Part shown: one piece after another, positions 16,183 through 22,820 of the stretch | How positions within the stretch are numbered: position 1 is the stretch's first letter | How the letters are laid out: each line of letters opens with the position of its first letter | Source of the DNA: JBFWYO01 sp050186335 | GTDB lineage: Bacteria > Pseudomonadota > Alphaproteobacteria > Bin65 | Direction of reading: 5' to 3' | DNA length: 40,079 bases | NCBI GenBank assembly: GCA_050186335.1 | Contig: JBFWYO010000044.1 | Coordinates: forward strand, 1-40,079 | The notes under the pieces: generated by a model | Seen by the model: the letters and a program-made list of their open reading frames with translations, nothing else | Databases searched by the model: none | Told to the model about the DNA's origin: nothing | Translations under genes and position numbers: made by a program

Positions 16183-16455
16183 GTGCCCGTTTCCACGCTG
16201 ACGAGCAAGGGGCAGACCACGATCCCGAAAGAGGTGCGCGACCGGCTCGGGTTGCAGCCCGGCGATCGGCTGAACTTCATCGTCGAGGCGGACGGCAGTG
16301 TGACCGTCTCGGCCGCCAAACGGCGCGCCGCCGATCTGAGAGGCCTGCTCAAGCACCACGCCCCGCGCCGGCCGGTTTCGGACCGCGACATGGATGCGGC
16401 CGTGCGCGAAGGCGCGCTGGCGCGATTGGACCGCGCCCGGCGGCGCAAATCGTGA
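16183..16455 (+). CDS. AbrB/MazE/SpoVT-type antitoxin
   Basis: 90-residue antitoxin starting at a GTG with AAGGAG nine bases upstream. The first 50 residues are a swapped-hairpin AbrB DNA-binding domain: STLTSKGQTTIPKEVRDRLG, then LQPGDRLNFIVEADGSVTV. The C-terminal part (RGLLKHHAPRRPVSDRDMDA) is the toxin-binding tail that would occupy the PIN active site. The stop overlaps the toxin start by 4 bp (GTGA), ensuring coupled translation. It should both neutralise the toxin and repress the promoter just upstream. Confidence 0.93.
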   Translation: MPVSTLTSKGQTTIPKEVRDRLGLQPGDRLNFIVEADGSVTVSAAKRRAADLRGLLKHHAPRRPVSDRDMDAAVREGALARLDRARRRKS

Positions 16456-16847
16456 AAGGGCTCGACACCAACGTGCTCGTGCGTTTGCTGGTCGGCGACG
16501 ATCCGCGCCAGGCACGGCAGGCGGCCGACTATATCGAAACGCATTGCTCGGCGGAGCAGCCGGGCTGGATCAACCGCGTCGTCTTGTGCGAACTCGTCTG
16601 GGTCCTGTCCGCGCGGTACAAGCTCGATGCGCCGGAATTGCAGTCGACCATCCAGCGCCTGCTCGAAACGGCGGAATTCGCGGTCGAAGATCCGGATGCC
16701 GCGTGGGCCGCGCTGCGGGCGTCAAATCAAGGACACGATTTCGCCGATGCCTATATCGCCGAATCGAATCGACGGCTCGGCTGCGACGCCACGGCGACCT
16801 TCGATCGCCGCGCCGGAAAACTGGCCGCCTTCGAACTGATCGAATAG
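16452..16847 (+). CDS. PIN-domain (VapC-type) toxin ribonuclease
   Basis: 131-residue PIN nuclease, toxin of the pair. The acidic active-site residues are visible: D5 in GLDTNVLVRLL, the Glu in VVLCELVWVL, the Asp in HDFADAYIAE, and the Asp in TATFDRRAGKL, in the correct order for VapC. It begins at a GTG overlapping the antitoxin stop. VapC toxins cleave tRNA or rRNA; the target here cannot be predicted. The genes look intact and in frame, so the pair is probably active. Confidence 0.93.
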   Translation: MKGLDTNVLVRLLVGDDPRQARQAADYIETHCSAEQPGWINRVVLCELVWVLSARYKLDAPELQSTIQRLLETAEFAVEDPDAAWAALRASNQGHDFADAYIAESNRRLGCDATATFDRRAGKLAAFELIE

Positions 16848-16863
16848 CGCAGGCGTGCGCCGG

Positions 16864-16988
16864 TTGAAAACGCCTTCGAGCGTGTTCACGCGAGCATCGC
16901 CCCGCACCTACTCGTCGCGGGAATGATCAACCAATGAGCGGTGTTGCGATTCCTTGCCGGTGTTGCGGTAGCGGATCGCACGATCAGT
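16864..16988 (-). pseudogene. Degenerate fragment of an IS1595-family transposase
   Basis: About 125 bp that align without large gaps to the transposase region at about 18487-18615 of the intact element downstream, in the same orientation. Shared blocks include GCCTTC.AGCGTGTTCAC, CTCGCGGGA and ATTCCTTGCCGGT. The reverse-strand translation gives MRGDARVNTLEGVF, matching RGDAHVNTLEGFF around E244 of the intact transposase. Many substitutions mark it as an older, decayed copy of a related but distinct element. It begins just after the PIN toxin stop. Confidence 0.82.
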
Positions 16989-17192
16989 CCGATCAGTCAC
17001 GGCGATCTGCTCGATCCGAAATACGATCGAGGGGCCATCCATTTGAAGTTCAAATGCACCCACGCAGATGGTGTTACAATTTCCCGCTTTACCATTCTAT
17101 TTGTAGATGGTATAAATGCCCTGGGTCCAATTCGGCGAGGTATTCGGCCGAAAAATTGCAACCCTAATGTACCCTAAGCCCTAAGGTGAAAA

Positions 17193-17209
17193 ATGGTAAC
17201 AAATGTAAC
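17193..17209 (+). pseudogene. Severed 5' end of the terminase-like gene
   Basis: ATG GTA ACA AAT GTA AC, preceded by AAGGTG, is the original start of the gene whose remainder lies beyond the insertion element. Joining 17209 to 19306, which removes the element and one copy of the 8-bp target duplication, restores one uninterrupted frame of 207 codons reading MVTNVTVDVPAPVSVP. This is direct evidence of insertion into a functional or recently functional gene. Confidence 0.85.
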
Positions 17210-17232
17210 GGTAATTATATACTTGAGAAAAC
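17210..17232. repeat. Left terminal inverted repeat of the IS1595 element
   Basis: GGTAATTATATACTTGAGAAAAC; matches the reverse complement of 19275-19297 at 22 of 23 positions. The 8 bases before it (17202-17209) are the left target duplication AATGTAAC. Confidence 0.93.
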
Positions 17233-17275
17233 GCCGTGAAGCGTGTACCCAGAAAAAGACAGGCCGGCGTTGAGG

Positions 17276-17821
17276 TTACGGAGAATCGTGAGGCAGAACC
17301 TTGGATGTTCGACGCGACTGAGGAGTTAGCGGCTCTTCGGTGGCCCATTGAACCCATGACCCCAGAAGCGGAAGAATTATTCGAATATCATTAGAGACTT
17401 TCGAGATTCTTGCCGAGAGGCCATCAATTTCATCCGGTGTCCAGTCCTTGGCGACTGTTTTCGTTGTGCCGTATGAAGTTGTAGTGTGCGCGCGTGCTGC
17501 GTTGGGGGTGCTTGTTGAACCCCAAAGTGCATGAACAACACGGTTTCGTTCTCCGCCAAGTTCTTTGACATTCGATAGAATTTTATCGAGGCGATCGCGC
17601 AAGGCTTCATCTACGATAAATTCGTTAGCCAATGATTCGATCACGTCGCGGCGCATTTTGTTCCCCATTTGCGCCGTGAGCGCCCGGCCGTTTAGTGTCG
17701 CTAAAGAGCCGAGCGCCCAAATCGCTTGTTCCATGTGGTATTCTAAAATGGACCACTGAACGGCGACGTTGCCGATTGCGCGCAGGTGGGCGTCACTTAA
17801 GACCGTAGAGATTGATGTCAT
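17276..17821 (-). CDS. IS passenger gene: 181-residue protein with HEPN-like Rx4H motif
   Basis: Unrecognised, mostly helical protein inside the insertion element. From the ATG at 17821 it reads MTSISTVLSDAHLRAIGNVA, with an IEYHMEQAIWALGSL-like helix (25-40) and ERNRVVHALWG at 91-101. R92-x4-H97 fits the Rx4-6H signature of HEPN ribonucleases and related nucleotide-binding proteins. The start has no good ribosome-binding site and overlaps that of a divergent micro-ORF; a TTG at 17905 would add a hydrophobic 28-residue segment. Lower GC than the host genes supports foreign origin. HEPN membership is an inference from one motif and helix pattern. Confidence 0.6.
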   Translation of the reverse strand: MTSISTVLSDAHLRAIGNVAVQWSILEYHMEQAIWALGSLATLNGRALTAQMGNKMRRDVIESLANEFIVDEALRDRLDKILSNVKELGGERNRVVHALWGSTSTPNAARAHTTTSYGTTKTVAKDWTPDEIDGLSARISKVSNDIRIILPLLGSWVQWATEEPLTPQSRRTSKVLPHDSP

Positions 17822-17927
17822 GACCGACGACCAAAAAAGAGACGTTGTGTTGAGTAAGATGCTGGCTACCAAGCCGAAGCCGAAAAAAGCGACGAAGCCG
17901 CGCAAGAAAGGCGCACGAAAGGCATGA
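17820..17927 (+). CDS. Possible lysine-rich micro-ORF within the IS element
   Basis: 35-codon frame ending in KPKPKKATKPRKKGARKA, a strongly basic tail of the kind seen on small nucleic-acid-binding proteins. Its stop overlaps the start of the next micro-ORF (ATGA). It is antisense to the possible upstream extension of the 17276-17821 gene, and there is no strong ribosome-binding site, so it may be noise. Confidence 0.3.
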   Translation: MTDDQKRDVVLSKMLATKPKPKKATKPRKKGARKA

Positions 17928-18094
17928 TGACAATCGAAGATGCCCTAACCAGGGTTAGGGATGCGGCGATCTGCGCCACAGCAACGGAGGCCCAGGCTAT
18001 TTTATGTGCGCTATCTGCTTTGATACGTGAACAAGGCTCGCCTGAAGCTGGTCAATCTTTGCGTCCATTGCCGTTAGAGATTTCGTCAGATTAA
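17924..18094 (+). CDS. Possible 56-residue micro-ORF within the IS element
   Basis: Begins MMTIEDALTRVRDAA and contains AQAILCALSALIREQGSPE, an amphipathic helical pattern. It overlaps the preceding lysine-rich frame by 4 bp as in a coupled operon, but runs antisense to the 3' half of the better supported 17997-18191 gene. Both cannot easily be real over their shared region. Confidence 0.28.
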   Translation: MMTIEDALTRVRDAAICATATEAQAILCALSALIREQGSPEAGQSLRPLPLEISSD

Positions 18095-18191
18095 GAAGTG
18101 CAGAATTGATGTTGTACATAGCTGGGTCTGCCGCCAGTTTTATGTATTTTGAATTATCTTCGAGCGCCTTTTTGGCCTGATAAAAGCTCAT
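17997..18191 (-). CDS. IS passenger gene: 64-residue coiled-coil-like protein
   Basis: Small protein starting at an ATG with a perfect GGAGG five bases upstream (GGAGGTAAGC). It reads MSFYQAKKALEDNSKY and ends TAMDAKIDQLQASLVHVSKQ plus five residues, with heptad-like spacing of hydrophobics consistent with a short coiled coil. It lies between the transposase and the 181-residue passenger gene on the same strand, so all three could share transcription. No known family is recognised. Confidence 0.55.
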   Translation of the reverse strand: MSFYQAKKALEDNSKYIKLAADPAMYNINSALLNLTKSLTAMDAKIDQLQASLVHVSKQIAHIK

Positions 18192-18311
18192 GCTTACCTC
18201 CATTGGTTGAGTGCGAATTCTCAGCCAATGGGGCGCTTGAGTCGAGTCCTCGCCAACAGGCGGGAAAGCACGGCTTTTGGGGACATATGGCGGGGCTTAG
18301 GCTTCTCTCGC

Positions 18312-19232
18312 CTAGTCAATCCGCCGATAGGTGATGCGCTTGCCCTCGATGCCCTTAAGGGCTTTGGCGGCGCGTTCGTCGTCGGTGATCTTGCGGGCGT
18401 TGTAGCGGAAATCGAACTCCGCGAGATAACGCTCTAGGTGCTGTTCCGAGACATGGTGGAAGGTGCCGTTGATGCCGCGCTTGAGCAGGCTGAAAAAGCC
18501 TTCAAGCGTGTTCACATGGGCGTCGCCGCGCACGTATTCCTCGCGGGAGTGGTCAACCATCGAGTGGTTCGCCCATTCCTTGCCGGTCTTGCGGTAGTGG
18601 ACCGCGCGATCGGTCATAAGGTGAGCCTTGCGGCTGACGTTCTTGACCAGGACGCCGCGCACATCGGCCACGGTTGCGCCCTTGATCTTGAATGAGCGGA
18701 CTTCGCCGTTGCGCTCGACCAGCGACAGGACGGGCGTCTTGTCCTTGACCGTGGTGCGGGGCTTGTTCTTGCGGTGCTGCTTGTGGCGGTTGCGATTGGA
18801 GCCGCCGATAAAGGTTTCGTCGGACTCGACAGGTCCGCCGCTTTCGCCTAACGGGCCGGTGGGTTCGACCTTCATGGCTTCGCGGATGCGGTGCGCCATG
18901 AACCAAGCGGTTTTGTACGTAATGCCTAACATACGGTGCAGCTGGTGGGCGCTAATGCCCTTCTTGGATGCACACAGAAGGTGCGTAGCCAGTACCCACT
19001 TGTTCAACGGGATATGGCTACGCTCGAACACGGTGCCGACCGTCACCGAGAACTGACCACGGCACGAACGGCAATAGAGCAAGCCTGAGCGGTGCGGGCC
19101 TTCTTCGAGGCGGTGTATCTGCTCGGTCTCGCCACAATGCGGACAGGTGGGGCCGTTCGGCCAGCGCAACGCTTCAAGATGCGCGCGGGCTGCGGTTTCG
19201 TCTGTGTAGATGGCTCGGCTGAGGTCGGTCAT
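18312..19232 (-). CDS. IS1595-family (ISXO2-like) transposase
   Basis: 306-residue transposase. An N-terminal zinc ribbon is formed by C30-x2-C33 and C54-x2-C57 (CPHC, CRSC). The catalytic core has D138 in VESDETFIGG, D208 in LMTDRAVHY and E244 in HVNTLEGFFSLLKRG, the ISXO2-like DDE arrangement. The ATG at 19232 is preceded by AAGGAA; a short upstream extension is in frame but lacks family character. The frame is intact, the terminal repeats are well preserved and the target duplication is perfect, so the element may still be mobile. Confidence 0.95.
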   Translation of the reverse strand: MTDLSRAIYTDETAARAHLEALRWPNGPTCPHCGETEQIHRLEEGPHRSGLLYCRSCRGQFSVTVGTVFERSHIPLNKWVLATHLLCASKKGISAHQLHRMLGITYKTAWFMAHRIREAMKVEPTGPLGESGGPVESDETFIGGSNRNRHKQHRKNKPRTTVKDKTPVLSLVERNGEVRSFKIKGATVADVRGVLVKNVSRKAHLMTDRAVHYRKTGKEWANHSMVDHSREEYVRGDAHVNTLEGFFSLLKRGINGTFHHVSEQHLERYLAEFDFRYNARKITDDERAAKALKGIEGKRITYRRID

Positions 19233-19274
19233 TGCGTGCGTTCCTTGTTGAGACGAACATCGCAAAACCCGGAT

Positions 19275-19297
19275 GTTTTGTCAAGTATATAATTACC
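19275..19297. repeat. Right terminal inverted repeat of the IS1595 element
   Basis: GTTTTGTCAAGTATATAATTACC, reverse complement of the left end with one mismatch. The next 8 bases (19298-19305, AATGTAAC) are the second copy of the target duplication. Confidence 0.93.
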
Positions 19298-19312
19298 AAT
19301 GTAACGGTAGAC

Positions 19313-19909
19313 GTGCCGGCGCCGGTTTCCGTGCCCCGGCCCGAGGTCTTGACCGCCCACCAGGAACAATTCTGCGCGCTGATCGCGGCCGGACACAGCG
19401 CCGCGGCGGCGTATCGCGGCAGCTTTGCCTGCGACAGCATGGGCGCCAACGCGGTCTACGTCGAAGCCTCGCGGCTCAAGAAGCAGCCGAAAATCCTCGC
19501 GCGTATCGCGGCGCTGCGCGCGGCCCTGCCTGAGCACGAACGCGGCGAAGCCGAGCTCGACGACGCGGCGGGCGCGGCGGGCGCACTGGGCGCGCCGCGG
19601 CCCGCCGGCACCGTCGCGGAGACGCTTCGGCTGGTCGGCCGGTTGAAAGCCGAGCCCGATCTGCTGCAGTGGGAGGATAAGCGCGCCGGGCGCCTGTCGC
19701 TCAAGACGCATCTGGGCCAGCTGGCGCGGATTCGCGATCTGGCGCTGGCGCGCGGGCATTACCGCGTGGCGCTGGCGGCCGAATGCGAGCGCGCGTCGTA
19801 CGGCAAACTGCGCGACGACACCAGCAGCATCCTCAAGACGCTGCAGGACATGCGGGCGCGCGACGCAGCCGCGGCGCGGGCGCGCAACTGGCCCAACCCG
19901 CCGGCCTAG
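19313..19909 (+). pseudogene. Terminase small subunit-like gene, 5' end displaced by the IS
   Basis: The residual frame encodes about 198 residues from the GTG at 19313; the frame is also open back through the IS end to a TTG at 19232. The N-terminal part, LTAHQEQFCALIAAGHSAAAAY, with ASRLKKQPKILARIAALRA following, resembles the helix-turn-helix region of phage terminase small subunits (Terminase_2 type). An Ala-rich linker and a helical C-terminus follow. The original start is at 17193; the insertion removed it together with its ribosome-binding site, so expression now depends on a fortuitous start. No large terminase or capsid gene is nearby, so it is a solitary gene or prophage remnant. 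Confidence 0.75.
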
Positions 19910-19941
19910 GCAGCGCGACGGGAAAGGACTATATCTCGGGC

Positions 19942-20139
19942 ATGTCCGCGGTATTTCCCATCGTGATCGGCATCGTCCTGGCGGCGGTCGTGGTCGTGCT
20001 GTTCGTCGGCATCATCGCGATGAGCCGCGGCGGCGAATTCAACGCCAAATGGGGCAACAAGCTGATGCGCTACCGCGTCGGCCTGCAGGCCACGGCCATC
20101 GTCCTGCTGCTGCTGTTCTGGTGGACGACGCGCGGCTGA
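19942..20139 (+). CDS. Small protein with two transmembrane segments
   Basis: 65-residue inner-membrane protein. TM1 is FPIVIGIVLAAVVVVLFVGI (5-24), followed by a short loop with SRGGEFNAKWGNKLMRYRV, then TM2 ATAIVLLLLFWW. The RGGEFN..GNKLMR..V pattern is that of the twin-transmembrane proteins often found immediately upstream of the cobalamin adenosyltransferase and etf genes in alphaproteobacteria. The adenosyltransferase gene starts 22 bp after its stop, so they are probably cotranscribed. Function is not known. Confidence 0.85.
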   Translation: MSAVFPIVIGIVLAAVVVVLFVGIIAMSRGGEFNAKWGNKLMRYRVGLQATAIVLLLLFWWTTRG

Positions 20140-20161
20140 GGCGGCGCGCGGGGGCGGGCGG

Positions 20162-20737
20162 ATGGTCAAACTCACCAAAATCTATACGCGCGGCGGCGAT
20201 ACCGGCGAAACCTCGCTCGGCGACGGCGCGCGCGTGGCCAAGCACGACCCGCGCGTCGCCGCCTACGGCACGACCGACGAAGCCAACTCGGTGCTCGGCC
20301 TGGCGCGGCTGGAAACCGCGCGGCTGGCCGAGCGCGCGGCCGACGACATGCTGGCGCGGATCCAGAACGATCTGTTCGATCTGGGCGGCGACCTGTGCAC
20401 GCCGTTCGATCCGAACCCGAAATACCCGCCGCTGCGCGTCATCCAAGAGCAGGTCGATCGGCTCGAGCGCGAGATCGACGCCATGAACGAAACCATGAAG
20501 CCGCTCGAATCGTTCATCCTGCCCGGCGGCTCCGCGGCGTCGGCGTGGCTGCATCTGGCGCGCACCGTGGTCCGGCGCGCCGAGCGGGAAATGACCCGCG
20601 CCGCGGAAACCGAATGGGTCAACCCGATCGCGGTCAAATATGCCAACCGCCTGTCGGATCATCTGTTCGTTCTGGCGCGCTACCTCAACGACCAGGGCAA
20701 AGCCGATATCCTGTGGGTGCCGGGCAAGCATCGCTGA
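20162..20737 (+). CDS. PduO-type cob(I)alamin adenosyltransferase
   Basis: 191-residue enzyme transferring the 5'-deoxyadenosyl group of ATP to cob(I)alamin, giving the AdoCbl needed by ethylmalonyl-CoA and methylmalonyl-CoA mutases. The N-terminal ATP-binding motif YTRGGDTGETSLGDGARV (about 6-23) and AAYGTTDEANSVLG (about 37-50) are exact family hallmarks; FILPGGSAASAWLHLARTV and VNPIAVKYANRLSDHLFVLA form the conserved C-terminal helices. Length is normal. Grouping with etfBA and 3-hydroxybutyryl-CoA dehydrogenase, in a genome with ccr and mcd, fits supply of cofactor to the same pathway. Confidence 0.93.
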   Translation: MVKLTKIYTRGGDTGETSLGDGARVAKHDPRVAAYGTTDEANSVLGLARLETARLAERAADDMLARIQNDLFDLGGDLCTPFDPNPKYPPLRVIQEQVDRLEREIDAMNETMKPLESFILPGGSAASAWLHLARTVVRRAEREMTRAAETEWVNPIAVKYANRLSDHLFVLARYLNDQGKADILWVPGKHR

Positions 20738-20810
20738 GGCCGCGTTCGGGGCCCCCGAAAATCAGCCTAATTATTTGATTTGCATCGGTTTTTTGGCGGC
20801 CAAGGCGGCG

Positions 20811-20839
20811 TTGACACGCCCTTTTCATGGTCCTATGTT
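20811..20839 (+). promoter_or_regulatory. Sigma-70-type promoter of etfBA
   Basis: TTGACA at 20811-20816, a 17-bp spacer, and TATGTT at 20834-20839. It stands in the 205-bp gap between the adenosyltransferase gene and etfB and would give a leader of roughly 95 nt. It is the clearest housekeeping promoter in the window. Confidence 0.65.
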
Positions 20840-20894
20840 GCGCTGCGAAAATTTGGCGCCCGGGTTGCAATCCCCATCGGGCACGGGAATCATC

Positions 20895-20918
20895 GCCGGC
20901 CGGCGCAAGCGGGCCGGC
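20895..20918 (+). promoter_or_regulatory. Hairpin in the etfB leader
   Basis: GCCGGCC (20895-20901) pairs with GGCCGGC (20912-20918) across a 10-nt loop, 25 nt before the etfB ATG. It could stabilise the transcript or modulate translation; a terminator is unlikely because no T-run follows. Confidence 0.4.
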
Positions 20919-20942
20919 TGATTTATTGATAAGCGGAACATC

Positions 20943-21692
20943 ATGAAGCTGCTGGTCGCCGTCAAACGAGTGATCGATTACAACGTCAAGATTCGGGTCA
21001 AGAGCGACGGCACCGGCGTCGAGACCGCGAACGTCAAAATGTCGATGAACCCGTTCGACGAAATCGCCGTCGAGGAAGCCGTGCGCCTGAAAGAGGCCGG
21101 CAAGGCGACCGAGATCGTCGCCGTTTCGATGGGCCCGCAGGCGTGCCAGGAAACCATCCGCACCGCGCTCGCGATGGGCGCGGATCGCGGCATCCATGTG
21201 CTGACCGACGCCGAACTGCAGCCGCTCGCCGTGGCGAAATTGTTGAAGGCGCTGGCCGCCAAGGAAAGCCCGCAGCTCATTATTGTCGGCAAGCAGGCGA
21301 TCGACGACGATTGCAACCAGACCGGCCAGATGGCCGCAGCCCTGCTGGGCTGGCCGCAAGCCACCTTCGCGTCCAAGCTGGCGATCGACGGCGCCACCGC
21401 CACGGTCACCCGCGAAGTCGACGGCGGTCTGGAAACCATCAAGATCGACCTGCCGGCCGTGCTGACCACCGATCTGCGCCTGAACGAGCCGCGCTACGCG
21501 TCGCTGCCCAACATCATGAAGGCCAAGAAGAAGCCGATCGAGGCAATCAAGCCGGAAGATCTCGGCGTCGATATCGCGCCGCGCCTGGTCACGCTCAAGG
21601 TCGAAGAGCCGGCCAAGCGCAAAGCCGGCGTCAAGGTCGGCTCGGTCGCCGAGCTGGTCGCCAAACTGAAGACCGAAGCCAAAGTATTCTAG
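20943..21692 (+). CDS. etfB: Electron transfer flavoprotein beta subunit
   Basis: 249-residue subunit of the soluble heterodimer that accepts electrons from acyl-CoA dehydrogenases and passes them to ETF-quinone oxidoreductase. The N-terminus MKLLVAVKRVIDYNVKIRVK and MSMNPFDEIAVEEAVRLKE are typical; the conserved region GKQAIDDDCNQTGQMAAALLGWPQ (about 117-140) and the basic C-terminus complete a standard-length protein. The gene follows a good promoter and precedes etfA by 116 bp. Its likely partners are the Mcd-type dehydrogenase at 2723 and other acyl-CoA dehydrogenases. Confidence 0.97.
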   Translation: MKLLVAVKRVIDYNVKIRVKSDGTGVETANVKMSMNPFDEIAVEEAVRLKEAGKATEIVAVSMGPQACQETIRTALAMGADRGIHVLTDAELQPLAVAKLLKALAAKESPQLIIVGKQAIDDDCNQTGQMAAALLGWPQATFASKLAIDGATATVTREVDGGLETIKIDLPAVLTTDLRLNEPRYASLPNIMKAKKKPIEAIKPEDLGVDIAPRLVTLKVEEPAKRKAGVKVGSVAELVAKLKTEAKVF

Positions 21693-21808
21693 CCGTACGC
21701 CGCCCGGCCGGGGCCGCCTCCGGCCGCAGGCGGCGGTGACTGCCGCCATCCCGCCGCGCCGATCCACCGCGCGGTCGCACGCCACAAAAGAGTGCCGAGG
21801 AGACTCCG

Positions 21809-22759
21809 ATGTCCGTTCTCGTCGTTGCCGAACACGACGCCAAATCCATCAAGGCGTCGACCCTGTCGACCATCGCCGCCGCCGGCCAGGTGGGCGGCGA
21901 GGTGCATGTGCTGATCGCCGGCAACGGCGCGGCCGATGCGGCGGCGGCCGCGGCCAAGGTGCCGGGCGTGGCCAAGGTGCTGCACGCCGATGCGCCGTAT
22001 CTCGGCCACGATCTCGCGGAAAACCTGGCCGCGCTGGTCGTGGCACTGGCGCCCAATTACGGCCACGTGCTCGCGCCGGCCAGCTCGTTCGGCAAGAATT
22101 TCCTGCCGCGCGTGGCGGCGCTGCTCGACGTCGCCATGCTGTCGGACATCAGCGGCGTGGTTTCGGCCGATACGTTCGTCCGGCCGATCTATGCCGGCAA
22201 CGCCATGGCGACGGTACAATCCAAGGACAAGATCAAGATCATTTCGGTGCGCCAGACCGGATTCGATGCGGTCGCGGCCGAAGGCGGCAATGCGGCGGTC
22301 GAGCGGATCGATGCGGCCAAGGATCTCGGCCAGTCGAGCTTCGTCGGCCAGGAACTGTCGAAATCCGACCGGCCGGAACTGACCTCCGCGCGCATCGTCG
22401 TCTCGGGCGGGCGCGGCATGCAGAGCGGCGATAATTTCAAGCTGATCGAGGCGGTGGCGGACAAACTGGGTGCCGCCGTGGGCGCCTCGCGCGCCGCGGT
22501 CGATGCCGGCTTCGTGCCGAACGATTATCAGGTCGGCCAGACCGGCAAGGTGGTCGCGCCGGATCTTTATGTAGCGGTCGGGATCTCCGGCGCGATCCAG
22601 CATCTGGCCGGCATGAAGGACAGCAAGGTCATCGTCGCGATCAACAAGGACGAGGAAGCGCCGATCTTCCAGGTCGCCGATTACGGCCTCGTGGCCGATC
22701 TGTTCAAGGCGCTGCCCGAGCTCGCGGACGAGCTCGGCAAGGTCGAAATCCGCAAATAG
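21809..22759 (+). CDS. etfA: Electron transfer flavoprotein alpha subunit
   Basis: 316-residue FAD-binding subunit of ETF. The N-terminal domain starts MSVLVVAEHDAKSIKASTLS. The FAD site in the C-terminal half is explicit: VVSGGRGMQSGDNFKLIEAV, GASRAAVDAGFVPNDYQVGQTGK, and LYVAVGISGAIQHLAGMKDS followed by VIVAINKDEEAPIFQVADYG. CGAGGAGACTCCG precedes the ATG. It completes the etfBA operon; 3-hydroxybutyryl-CoA dehydrogenase follows 61 bp later. Confidence 0.97.
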   Translation: MSVLVVAEHDAKSIKASTLSTIAAAGQVGGEVHVLIAGNGAADAAAAAAKVPGVAKVLHADAPYLGHDLAENLAALVVALAPNYGHVLAPASSFGKNFLPRVAALLDVAMLSDISGVVSADTFVRPIYAGNAMATVQSKDKIKIISVRQTGFDAVAAEGGNAAVERIDAAKDLGQSSFVGQELSKSDRPELTSARIVVSGGRGMQSGDNFKLIEAVADKLGAAVGASRAAVDAGFVPNDYQVGQTGKVVAPDLYVAVGISGAIQHLAGMKDSKVIVAINKDEEAPIFQVADYGLVADLFKALPELADELGKVEIRK

Positions 22760-22820
22760 ACGCATCGGCGTCGCGCGCCAGGCGCGGCCCGCACACGACA
22801 TTCAGAACAGGACATCCGCT

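Larger units (their letters stand above)
17210..19297 (-). mobile_element. Complete IS1595-family insertion sequence with passenger genes
   Basis: 2088-bp element. Its ends are inverted repeats: GGTAATTATATACTTGA at 17210-17226 is repeated in reverse complement at 19281-19297, and after one mismatch the next five bases also match. It is flanked by the 8-bp direct repeat AATGTAAC (17202-17209 and 19298-19305), the duplication size known for IS1595. The minus-strand transposase fills the right half. The left half carries a 181-residue gene, a 64-residue gene and possible plus-strand micro-ORFs. Simple IS1595 elements are about 1 kb; longer members with passengers are known in the family. The perfect target repeat and intact transposase suggest recent insertion. 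Confidence 0.95.
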
